Origin: Cytidiella melzeri
Lineage: Eukaryota > Basidiomycota > Agaricomycetes > Polyporales > Irpicaceae
Length of the DNA stretch: 64,000 nt
Assembly (NCBI GenBank): GCA_022592445.1
Contig: JABYQR010000210.1
Location: forward strand, 17,234 to 81,233
Direction: 5' to 3'
This document shows, in pieces, positions 13,356 through 26,275 of this stretch. The notes under the pieces are model-generated. The model ran no database searches and was not told the DNA's origin. It worked only from the letters and a program-made list of their open reading frames with translations. A program made the translations under genes and the position numbers. Within the stretch, counting starts at the first letter, position 1. Every line of letters starts with the position of its first letter.

Positions 13356-13962
13356 TTAGAAGCTGTTGCTCGAGTGTATACATCGGACGTCGACCTGTAG
13401 CTTTCGCCAACAACACGCACCTGGTTACTTCAACACTCGAGCGTCCCTCCAACGACATTCAAAGAGTTAAAAGCGAAGAGTGCGGCGGCGGAGCTGTACA
13501 CAGCGGATGCTTTAAGTATCTCTCAAGGACGTCGTGGACAGCAGAAGTAATATTTCCAGCCTATATCCATGTCGGCTATGACCGAGCGCCACAATGTCCA
13601 CCATGACCAAAGCAGTTCAAGTTATGCAGACAACATTGTCAATGGCACTTACCTTTACATACACTGACCAAACAAGGTCACGGTCATAGTAAGTACTAGG
13701 GAGGGGACATAGGCTGTCCTACATGAGAAGGCAAATGATTGGGAGAGCGGAGTGGTATTCAGCTCAAAACTAGGGAAAACATCATGTTGCGCTTATTGAG
13801 CCTGGGAGCGGTGAGGAAAGGAACAAGTATCGGTCGTAGATATAACAACAATAAAGTCCAACTTTAATACTTCTCGTTCTTCACGTGTAACTGGGACTGC
13901 GCTGTCACGCTCGATTAATGGATCTGCTGGTTTGTGCTTCAAGGAATGATATCACAGCCTTT
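13356..13962. other. intergenic region, no gene seen
   Basis: This is the promoter side of the tuberin gene and the 3' side of the DUF6534 gene. Short open frames lack splice-site or motif support. Confidence 0.5.
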
Positions 13963-15469
13963 CTAAAGCGCCAGCAAGCCATCATTGCTCAGTAAACGAT
14001 GCAAGTCATGAGTAGGAAAACTCGCCACCTTCGTTCCCGTACCATCCTGCTCATACGACGTCTCTACATCCCGATCTATAGGTGTCGTGATATGTACCAC
14101 TGTTTGTTCTCCTGCGTCTGTACCTGGCACAATGCCGAAGCTATCTAAAGTGCGATGCTTTCTGCCCCGCATGTTATGTGCGTGCAATGAGAAGGACTGC
14201 CTCTGGGACCCGTCGACATGCTCGACATCAGACGAGTGGTTCTTTATCGAGCGTCGAGAGTTAAGTGATACCATGAGGGCGTTGGAGTAAACCTTTGCGA
14301 GAATTGATACACTGTATGCGGGACATTCGACAAAAGTCAGCGGGCACCATAACAGAAGAGGGTGTTCATACGCACAAAAAGAGATGTAAATCAGTGGTCG
14401 GAAGTGCTTGAAACATGATCAGTTCCATGAGCGCACATGTGGCCGTCATCACACCCGTCTCGACCGTCAGCCGAATCAGGCGATTGATGATGCGCTGAGT
14501 TTCTTTGAATTTATCGCTGCGGGCTGAGAGTAGCTAGAGTCGCGAACATGCGGCAGTTAGCTAGCAACGAGTGGCTTCAACGGAATAACACCACGTACAA
14601 GATATAACATGGAGACAGCGATGATGATATCTGCGGCGACGGCACCTCCGAGCCACACGATAGTCCGGCGGTCGTAGATGTGCAGCTCACTCACGAACTG
14701 AAGACTTGGGGTCTACGGAAACACGAGATCATCAGATACAATCCGAACACGTAGGAAAATCTGGGGGCAGAGAGTAGTGAGATACACTTACAACTACGGT
14801 GATGGTTATAGCGCAGATGCACTGCATGAGTGCTATGGCCACGATAATTGCAGGAAGAACCCTCCAATTAGCGAGCTTGTAGATTCGCCACGCGTAGAAT
14901 GTCTGAACCCAGGCGGCAACTGCAATGGTTACTCTGTAAGCGCTATATGTATACTAACAATTCCTTCACAACGGGGGACAGTGGCTCACCGACACCAGTT
15001 GAGGCGGGAAGGGGAAAAAATACCCAGTTGATCTGCTCAAGAGCTAAAGGCCGGCCCCAGCCCGAACACATGGCATACCAACCTTGCGCTGCTACGACAA
15101 TAGTCGTGAAGATGTCAAGGATAAAGAGGCCATATACGGTGACCTTGATGACAAGATGATCGTGGTGGAAGGTTCCGGAGTAGGTGTCTGGGTTGGGTAC
15201 AATGAGTGCTAGGAGTATATCGGGAAAAAAAAAACTTACAGAGTTGCATGATAGAAATACCGAAAAGGAGAAAAGCCATTAGAGCCCCCGCGTACTACAG
15301 AAATCGTCATTATGCATATCTATGGCGAGCAATACAGGAAAATAAACCAAAGGCCCCAACCTGAGGATGTGTCAGGATCCATGGCATGCAGGAATTGATT
15401 GACTCGAGCAACTTACAGCAGCAATGTGTCCTTCGACACGGGGACATCTGTGGCCAGCGGAGTACTCAT
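13963..15469 (-). CDS. DUF6534-type multi-pass membrane protein (copy a)
   Basis: Eight exons read leftward from MSTPLATDVPVSKDTLLL. The first three are 15469-15417 (53 nt), 15360-15348 (a 13-nt micro-exon) and 15294-15240 (55 nt). The copy at 42321 has the same 53/13/55 lengths. The protein has about seven hydrophobic segments, for example ALMAFLLFGISIMQLC, VTVYGLFILDIFTTIVVAAQGW, and WLGGAVAADIIIAVSMLYLLL. It has the family's RLTVETGVMTATCALMELIMF region and a final YSNALMVSLNSRRS motif before a soluble Ser/Thr-rich tail. DUF6534 proteins are abundant in Agaricomycetes and have no established function. An automated start at the longer frame (15725) is unlikely, because the paralogue begins MDSTAPQDAPVSEATLLL at the matching position. 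Confidence 0.8.
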
Positions 15470-17472
15470 CGCACGACTGCTCCCTTGGGTCAGAGAACTG
15501 AATTCGGGTATCACTTCCAAGAACAACGGTGATTCGTGCTGTTTCTTGTATTCTTGCCACAGCTGCCGCGTGAGGACAAGCAAGGGGCAGAGAGGCGAGA
15601 TGAGTGGAAGACAACACGAGGAAAGTGGTCCACGACGCAGTGGTTTTTTGAACATTGGAAGGTAGTGGTGCATCAGCGAAGCAAGGATTAATTGATGAGC
15701 GAGCGCTGTTCTTTTCTGGATTCATGGCGATCCCACGAAATTTCAGGTCATGGGCTCTATATGTTCACGTCTAATTAGATTTCGTCGGAACGCATCTCGT
15801 GATCATCAAGTATGAAGGATGCAGCGACGCACAGTGTAACAATGCCAGTGCATAACTTTATTGTCTGGTTTCGCAAAGAGACTCAACATTCTCATCTATC
15901 CACGAATAAAGCATCAGGTATAAATACGTACCTTCTCTGGACACAGACATTTGGTAATTCTGTCCTGAAAGGTAAAATATGAGTCAATGCCACGGTCATG
16001 GCCAGTAAGAATGGATCATCAGGACTTACGGCAGGACAGATCACTGTCCTTATGAATAATCACGAGTGTCTGGGACAATGCGTCGCGGGAAGAGATTCCC
16101 CAGAGTGGACAGGTGCTGTTCAGAACCTGCTGACTGTGTTATCCGAAGCGAGCTTGATATTAAGCTGTCAACCGACTGAACGAGTGGGAGTCACTCAGAT
16201 GCAGCACGTACCGAACGAGCATGATTCAGAGGGACCGTTGGAAGTTGTCACCTTCTTGTGAGGTAGCAAGTCACTATTGGCAGTGTTTTTTAATAACCTC
16301 AGCTCACGTTGCAACATTGTCATAGCTACCAAAGACTGCCGGTGCTTTGGATTCTTCTTCTGTGCCATGGAAGAAGTGTCTCCATCGCAAAGCCATATGG
16401 CGGAATGACCATGAAGTGAGAGCAACTCGTGAGCCAGGAAGAAAGCATCACGGGAAGCAGGGTAGTCGTATACAGGGTGATGCTGCTGTTGCGGGTGGAA
16501 GCCGTCAAGGGCGACGACGGTGACGATGCGAGTACATTGCCGTTTCACCCACGAATGTGAGAAGCACCTCCGGAAAAACAAGCTTCGTCCCGGCCTTGAT
16601 AAGGCTAGCTACTCTGTGTATCAGCACAGTATACTGGAGCCACAGTAGTAACGACTCACTATACTTAGGCTATCAACACAGCTCCGAGCCTCCTCAGGTA
16701 TATCCCACCCACAACATCATGAGGAACTGGTGCGGCGTTGCGTTCGCAGAAATTCCAAGCCGGTGACACAACTCGTCGTCTCAGAATGCTGCTCGCCGCG
16801 GCAGACATCATCATCACCGAGCTCGCCTCAGGATATGTCGTTCGGTGTCGTGCACACGGGCTTTGCATTGATCTCGACTGCTTGAGTACGGTTAGAATGG
16901 GGGACGGTGATTGGTGCTGTTGGGTGTGCGTAGACCAGGAACCATGACCCACGGATTGTCTCGAGGATACATAGCATCGTGCGTCTCCTCCCTTCTACAC
17001 GTCACCCTGATTGTACAATAGCACACCCTCTCGGAAACACTTCTCTGAAGCCCTCAAAGTCGACCCAGACTACTTCACAACACATCTTATCGTCGTTATT
17101 ATCCCAGAAAAACTATGAACAAACCTGGCCCTGACGTACGAGTACTCAGCCCACATGTCTCGCTGCCGTCTCGCATTCCAAGGAGTTACCGTAGTCGGAC
17201 GTGTCGAACATCTGCATGTGTCAACAAGACATCTTTCCTTCTGACCCTCGTGGGCACTGTCTATGACAGACATGGCCTGATGTTGATACGGCTATATTCG
17301 AACGTGGTCAAGCGAGGTACAAGTGGATATGTTGTGTCCTCGGTGGTGGGATGATGTATGAATGAGTCCCGTTATGCACTGTAAAATGCAGAGTAATATC
17401 CATCTTCACCCAATTCCGCATCAGTGTTCATAGAAGAGAAATCAAAACACCGTGTGGGAGCTGTTCTCAGTA
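15470..17472. other. 2-kb spacer with unassigned open frames
   Basis: I find no recognisable gene. A minus-strand frame at 16581-16195 (128 residues) contains a segment reading VVALDGFHPQQQHHPVYDY that has a coding feel, but I see no domain and no convincing partner exon. Plus-strand frames at 15998-16261 and 16738-16947 also lack support. The sequence may hold decayed gene pieces or the 3' flank of the P450. Confidence 0.3.
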
Positions 17473-19617
17473 CTAATACCCGGGTCCACTGCGCAATTCT
17501 TTCGCAGCATCTGCTCTGATCGAGGCCATGAACGCCCTGTCTTCCTCTGAGATCCCATACTCAAACTGCTTGAGAGTAGGGGTAGCGTCAATGAAGCGTT
17601 GTCGGATGATATCCCCATGTTTCGCGCTGCGGAGTCTGACTGTGCACTTGAACGGGTTCGGGACGCTCGACAGTGCCTGTGAAGCCTACGTATCAGCCAG
17701 ACACGACAGGTTGCTAAAGAGGATTCTCGTTACCTGCGCATAGTCCCAAATGTCTGGCTTGACTTCTTCACCTTTTGCATCCTTGCGGGGTAAGAACTCG
17801 AACGACCAAAGCAGGTTCATGACGTTGATGGCCTTTGTGCAATCAGCAGACTCTCGATTGGTTACAAATACTTGGGCCGGCAAGGTACACTTACCGCAGA
17901 GTACTTTGCAATATGTATGCCGGCGCAGACACGCTTAACAACAATCACGAGTGAGAAATAATCGAAATCAGTATTCGAAGAGCTTACTCTTCCTCCGCCA
18001 AAGGAGAGGTCGTTGCGCACCCCTGCATCCTTCTCGTGCTCCTTCTTCGTCCCAACGTCAGATTCCATGTATCTGTCTGGATTGAACCTCTCTGGATCTT
18101 CATAAACTTCCGGGTCGTGGAAGATCCCCCCTTATACAAACCATCAGCGCGTTGGGTGTATATTATGCTGTGATACACACATATATTCGCAATAATGGTG
18201 GCACCTTCGGGGATCTTGTAGCCCTTGTACTAGCCAAGATCAAGGTTGTGCTTGATATGAATAATCAAATCACGTACGTAGACATCCCCCATCGCTGCAC
18301 GAGGGATCAAAGGCGCGATCGGCCTGAAACGATGCACCTCTTTCACTAGAGCACGTATGTAGGGCAAATCCTCGAAATCTTCCCATTCGGGTGCCCGATC
18401 TTGCCCAACGACCCTGTCCAACTCTTCGCGAGCTTTCACTTGGACTTCGGGAAATGCGGTGATAGCGAGGAGCATCGAGTTGAGGAATGACGATGTCGTA
18501 TCACTGCCACCTTCTATCAGCGCACCACCAAGGTATCTGGTACCAAGCGAAGTTAGCTAGTGGCCATCGCCGCTGTTGGCGGGAATGGGCTTACCCAATC
18601 ATCTCTCGGTCCAAGCCCCACTCGTCGGCTCGCTTGATGACAGTCTCCATGTAGCACCCATTCTCAGCACCGCGCTGCTCGGTCTCTTCGTAAAGTCCAA
18701 AGTACAGCTCTCGCTGCAGGGCTCGAGTTTCGCGGCAGACCGACTTCCATTCTGCGAACCTCTCCGGGACATATTTCAGTAGTGGGATTTGGTCGACAGG
18801 AGGGTAGGAGCCGGGGAAGAGAATGTGTTCCCACATATGCTGGACATGGTAGAACGCAGCGACTTCTTTCGTGGCGAAGCGAGCAGCGCGCTTGCCGAAA
18901 ACGACCGAGAGGATGAGCGAGGACGAGTAGCGACGGACGGCATCATAGTGGTCCTGGAAGTAGCTCGTCGAAAGGCGAACGTGCATAGATACACAAGCAC
19001 CAAAAGCACTTACATCGGGAGCTCGAAGAATATCATACATGAGCTGTGCACTTTCCGCATCTTGAACAGGGCGATGGTTCATTGAGGCCGTCGGGGTGAG
19101 GATCTCATGGGCACCTCGGCGGAGTGCACGCCACTTTTCACCATAGCGGGCCCTATGTTTGCACTGTAAGTCTTCTTGACCGTCGAGCTGATGACCAGGT
19201 TATACTTGCATGAACATGTTGAGCCCACCGCTCGTGACGGTATCTGCATAGTGATTGGGTGGTCTGTCTGCGGTGAGCCCAGAGTTTTTGTCGATGACCT
19301 CCCGAAAGGCCTCTGCAGAGGAGATGACAATGACGGTCTCAGGGCCAATTTTGAGACTGAAGATGTCGCCATATTCACGAGCCCAATCTGAGAGTCTACA
19401 CAAAGACTGAGAGACAGATTTGCGTGGGCATACACAGAAGGTCTTACCGGAAGTAGGCTAGGACGCGAGGAAAGACGTGAACGTTCCCCAAGAGTGGCAC
19501 GGTCGGAGGACCAGGAGGCAAGAAGCTCTCTCTCTTGCCAATCTGAGAGAGGCGATAGATAACGAAGCTAAGTGAGAGTGCTGCAGCAACGAAGGTTGGT
19601 GAGAGCATGGTAGGCAT
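17473..19617 (-). CDS. cytochrome P450 monooxygenase
   Basis: The gene reads leftward from MPTMLSPTFVAAALSL, an N-terminal membrane anchor, followed by the proline hinge LPPGPPTVPLLGN. The C-helix segment is ARYGEKWRALRRGAHEI and the I-helix oxygen-binding motif is GGALIEGGSDTTSS. The K-helix ExxR is in VKEVHRFRP, and the heme-binding loop is FGGGRRVCAGIHIAKY with the cysteine ligand. The protein ends AKELRSGPGY. All hallmarks are present and exon joins keep frame, so it looks functional. It resembles the fungal CYP groups near O-methylsterigmatocystin-oxidoreductase-like enzymes that hydroxylate secondary metabolites; that subgroup placement is inference. It should be ER-bound and need cytochrome P450 reductase. 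It lies at the left edge of the GMC/CAR/methyltransferase cluster, tail toward the spacer and head toward GMC1, which suggests co-regulation. Confidence 0.9.
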
Positions 19618-20627
19618 TGTGGAGGAACTGCCGCTGTGGTCGTTGGCTTTGAATCATGCTCATTTCCATCACATTGACCCGCCATCTTCTGCCCAGCTGA
19701 TTGGTCTTGTACTTCTGCGAACGTCCTATCAGAACCGGAGTCCGTTGCAGTGGCAAGATGGACTGGAATTTGCAGTAGAAGCGAATGTTGTATCAAGAGA
19801 TGGAGAAGGAGCTCTGATTCATTCATCTCGCCGTCCTGGCGCGTTTCGGATAAAATCTCTGTTATTCTGTGTCTCGTTGATACTGTACTACGCCTCTTGA
19901 GGAATGTAACACCCTGCAGTATGCCAATGTCAACTACAGACTCAAGTCATGTTCCAGTCGCATTGACCAAACGTACGAAGAGATCCTGTTACGCAAAGCT
20001 GGTAATGTTTGCGGGAGTATTACTGGCAGGCCTATTAGTGATATTATTGGTGGGATGTGCATTGTCACCACTCGCCATCGAAGTAACTCTAGTTATTTGC
20101 TGCGATTCTGTTCAAGCTCAGCTACAAAATATAAAAGCCAGTACTATTAGCGCTCAACGCCAGCTTCAGCGCATGTAAGTATAAGTTGGCCTGATGAACC
20201 GGCGTGAGTGCGCTACACCGAGCATGACCAACCGCATTCTAAATTCTTTTTCATGTACGTATAGACGTCAAAGCAGCGGACAACGCAGAGCAAATCATGG
20301 CCGCCAACGAAATCACAGTCACCGGCTGGACAGATGACTCGCTCTTGCCAGTTGCAACTGTGTAGCTGTCCGAGTACAACAAAGAAAAGTTGAGATATCA
20401 ACTCCAAAGAATTCCGAGTCCAACGGTTGACGCTGCGGAACATTCGCGGCCATCTCATTCGGCTGTACATGTGCTCAGTCCTCCGCCTTCACCACAGGCA
20501 TTATGCGCAAAATAGGCTGGCATTCTGCGTTAACACTGTCGTACGATGCCCCGTCCCCTTAAACAGCGCTGACTTCTCTCAAAACCTCACCTGCGATTCT
20601 ACGGTCTCCCCCCAGAACCTTCGCAAG
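19618..20627. other. P450-GMC1 divergent intergenic region
   Basis: About 1 kb separates the divergent P450 and GMC1 starts and should hold both promoters. The only candidate gene inside is the small membrane-protein frame at 19921-20178, listed separately. Confidence 0.4.
19921..20178 (+). CDS. possible small single-pass membrane protein
   Basis: This frame begins MPMSTTDSSHVPVALTKRTK. It continues into a hydrophobic stretch of about 30 residues (VMFAGVLLAGLLVILLVGCA) and then an amphipathic Gln-rich tail, 85 residues in all. Positive residues precede the hydrophobic segment, as expected for a transmembrane anchor. A GTAAGTAT donor overlaps the stop and a possible exon follows near 20270, but I could not join them in a good frame. 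It sits between the divergent P450 and GMC1 genes. I do not recognise it; it could be a chance open frame in a promoter. Confidence 0.25.
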   Translation: MPMSTTDSSHVPVALTKRTKRSCYAKLVMFAGVLLAGLLVILLVGCALSPLAIEVTLVICCDSVQAQLQNIKASTISAQRQLQRM

Positions 20628-23258
<2,631 letters not shown>

Positions 23259-23880
23259 AGTTGTAGCTGTGCTGGGGTGGCCTATAGTATGTTCGGTCTT
23301 GCGTCTTTGTTGATTGTGAAACCGTTTTGGATGATTGTAGAGGTCGGACTCAGTATCTAAAATTAACCTCCATCCTACTACTAGTGTAAATTAGATCAAC
23401 AACACATCACCATATGTCGATTTGTGTGGTCTGATTTTGAAACTGCGCCATGGTAAGGAGGCTGGGACAGTGGCTTCACAAGTGCAGCGTTTGCTGATTT
23501 GATTCGACATCCTCCTCAAAGAGGCTCACATGAAATAAGCTATCCATGCACAGGAAGACTACTCTGCTATCACTGAGTAAAGACGAGGCGAAAGCCAGTG
23601 GCCAGAGCTCAGGATTAGATGCATCCCGGGCCGGGCGTCTGTATCATATGTTATGTATCATCGAAATGCTTCAACCCTCATCACCTGTTTATGTGAGAAG
23701 TGGACTCGTATGGTACCGTGGAATCCTTACAAGCCAGCTCAAGGTTCGGATGGCATCATAGGTTCCCAAGGAGAGCAATACTAGCTGCGATCTTCTCAGG
23801 CTCGCACTGCGGAAAGTAGTATTTAATGACAACACCTTGCCACGAGATCCACCCTTCTCTCGTCGAGTGCTACGCCCACT
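23259..23880. other. intergenic region with one arm of a direct repeat
   Basis: This is the 3' flank of GMC1. It holds the first copy (23411-23533) of a repeat that recurs at 26001-26124. No gene is seen. Confidence 0.5.
23411..23533 (+). repeat. diverged direct repeat, copy 1
   Basis: The segment shares several long runs, in order, with 26001-26124: gtcgatttgtg, gtctgattttgaa, cgccatggt, and cttcacaagtgcagcgtt. It ends in a similar cctcaaa...gctcacat stretch. Together the two copies bracket the DUF6534 gene at 23881-25769. Confidence 0.8.
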
Positions 23881-25769
23881 ATGTCTGAGTCTCAGACTAT
23901 TCAAATTGTGAGGCCTGAGGAAGCCATTGGAGCTTGCTTTGTTATCATATGCGTTGTCTTTATGTGAGTTTCTATCAGATCAGTCTCCCTTGAAGAGCAC
24001 TAGCAACTTACAGCTTCACAGGCTATACGGAGTGTTTTGTGCTCAAGTGTTCTTTTACTGGACATCGTACAAAGATCACCTCGTTGTCAGATGTATAGTC
24101 GGCCTGCTGACGTGAGTCCCTGGCTTCGTTCAAAAGACGAATGTGCTGCCCCGCTAACTTCATGTCTGCTAGCATTTTGGGGTCCGCTCACGTGGCGTTG
24201 TGCATTGCGATGCTTTACCGATACTTGATTATTGACTACGCTAATTCTGATGCACTACTGACTATCCTATGGTCAGTGATATATATGTCAGGTTTTCTTA
24301 TACTCAATTGTCATCAGGAGTGTTGGGGTTTGCATCATTTATGCGTGTTGTTTGGATGCGTGCTCATCCTTCACGAGGACAGGCATCAATTCTGACAGAA
24401 GTAAGAGAATAATCACTTGACACGCAGTCATAGCTCATGTGCAAACCGCTAGTTCTTAATCAGTGGATTGGTACAGGGGTAACCTTTTCTCATTAGATGC
24501 ACATATCTCGATTTATGCCGAATCGCACAGGTGGTACATATATCGTATTTGGCGACGTGCGTTGGCATACTCTATATCGAGAGCTCAACGCTGACAATCT
24601 TGCTAGTACGGTCGAACATAGTAACCACTAGTGTTTTGGTAAGCCAACGTGCATTCTCGTATCCCGAAGTCCTGCAAGCTGAAGATACGGATTGGCGCAC
24701 ATTCGCAGGCTATTTTGTGGACCACGCGCATGGGTGAATGGTTCCTTGGTGCTATGCCCTCTTTCGCCTTGAAATTCAATGAATTGGTTATTAGGTCTTG
24801 CATTGAGTGAGTTGCTGGATCAGGCTTTACCTCATTGCTACTGTTCTCACCTGCACACTTCAATGTAAATCAGCATACGCTGCAAATCTGTAAGATGATT
24901 GTCTTGCTTTGTTAATATGTGACTTACGCCAATTTCCTGTTCTCTAGAACTCGCTCCACTACCTGGCTCAGCTCAGCCGAAGTCTTCAACGCAAGAGTGA
25001 GCAATTCACACACCGCAGGCTTGGCTAGGACATTCACAGGCTATGTTTTCCAGATAATCCTCAACTGCGCCTTCGGCATGAATGTGGTGGTTGACTTGTC
25101 TATCACCTCCATACTCACATTTTATCTTTACCATAATCACTCGCTGGCAAGTAGAAGGTGCGCTTTGTGACCTTGCGCTTCTATCCGGTGGTTAATTTTG
25201 ATCAACTCTCATTCAGAAGTACCAAAACTCTTGTCAGCAGACTGATAGGTTTCTCAGTCGGCGTCGGAGCTCTTAACTTGTATTTTTTTTATCTTGAGAC
25301 AAATGCAAGGCACTGATAATACACGTTTTTGCAGGATTGCATCGATTACTCTGATCATATTCGTGAGCGGCGTTGTGTTTTACTAATGTTCTACACTCAC
25401 ATCGCATGTGTTTCGACAGATCAACACAGTGGCCGACTTGACATTTGTGGGTCTGATGAACATGGAGGCGAAACGTAAGACAGCAACACCGTGACGCGCA
25501 TATGAAGCTACACAATAACTGATATAACTACACAGTATACGCCAACTCAATGCTCGCAATGTGAGTGTCTTCACCTGTGTTTGGCTCATCAGATGCCAAC
25601 CATACAACCCAGGTTGAACTCGCGACAACGCATCGCACAACAAGCAGTCTCCAGTGGAAATTACACCATTGAGCTTTCCCAGATGCAAAGTCGAGCTGCC
25701 ACTCGTCATACGGTTTGTCAAATCAAACAAATTGCGCAATCTGAGCTCACACTTATGAGCTGTGGATGA
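23881..25769 (+). CDS. DUF6534-type membrane protein (copy c)
   Basis: I can follow the family from MSESQTIQIVRPEEAIGACF through a series of very short exons. Exon 1 (23881-23963) joins at 24022 to give VVFMLYGVFCAQVFFYW. After TSYKDHLVVRCIVGLLT a splice continues to ILGSAHVALCIAMLYRYL. Later exons give WYIYRIWRRA, LNCAFGMNVVVDLSITSIL, RSTKTLVSRLIGFSVGVGALN, and the hallmark end YANSMLAMLNSRQRI. About seven hydrophobic segments are present. The joins between 24270 and 24950 are uncertain, so partial decay in the middle cannot be excluded. It is more diverged than copies a and b and lacks their 13-nt micro-exon. It lies inside the cluster between GMC1 and CAR1 and is bracketed by direct repeats. 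Function unknown. Confidence 0.6.
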
Positions 25770-26275
25770 ACAGGCTGTGATACACGTACGGCAGGAAACA
25801 GTAGTATCTGGAGATTTGTGGGTGAGTGACCTCTTCCTGAGTAATATAAATGTGTGATAACGTGTTCTCAGCCTTCAGACAGCGGCAGCGAGAGACCTGC
25901 GATGCAACTAGTGCTGGGTCCTACGTCAGTTAGGGACCAAGCTCAAGATATCAAACAAAAGCAAGAGGTGTAACTCAATGCCGTACCAGTAAGCAAGTCA
26001 CATAGCGTCGATTTGTGCAGTCGTCTGATTTTGAATCTACGCCATGGTCAGGCCGCAACAATGACTTCACAAGTGCAGCGTTCGCCGAGTTTTGCGAACT
26101 CTTCCTCAAAATATGTTCACATAGATGTAACATAGACTTCGTCACCGCGATCGGCATGTCTATCTCCTTACACCCAGATTTCCAAATCTCGGATAACCTC
26201 ACAAGACAGACAACCCTATGCATATTCAATAGCCGTACATACATACTTGAAGTCAGTGGCGCGTATTATATACGA
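25770..26275. other. intergenic region with second direct-repeat arm
   Basis: This lies between the convergent DUF6534 gene and CAR1. It contains the repeat copy at 26001-26124 and no recognisable gene. Confidence 0.5.
26001..26124 (+). repeat. diverged direct repeat, copy 2
   Basis: This is the partner of 23411-23533 in the same orientation, about 2.5 kb apart. It has the same ordered blocks, including a shared 18-base run cttcacaagtgcagcgtt. Confidence 0.8.

Noticed and set aside
16195..16581. Protein ending in TCCI as a possible prenylated pheromone
   Set aside because: A CaaX box needs Cys at the fourth position from the end; here it is at the third and second, and no pheromone precursor features are seen.
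18789..19391. Plus-strand frames inside the P450 gene
   Set aside because: They are antisense to exons carrying clear P450 motifs.
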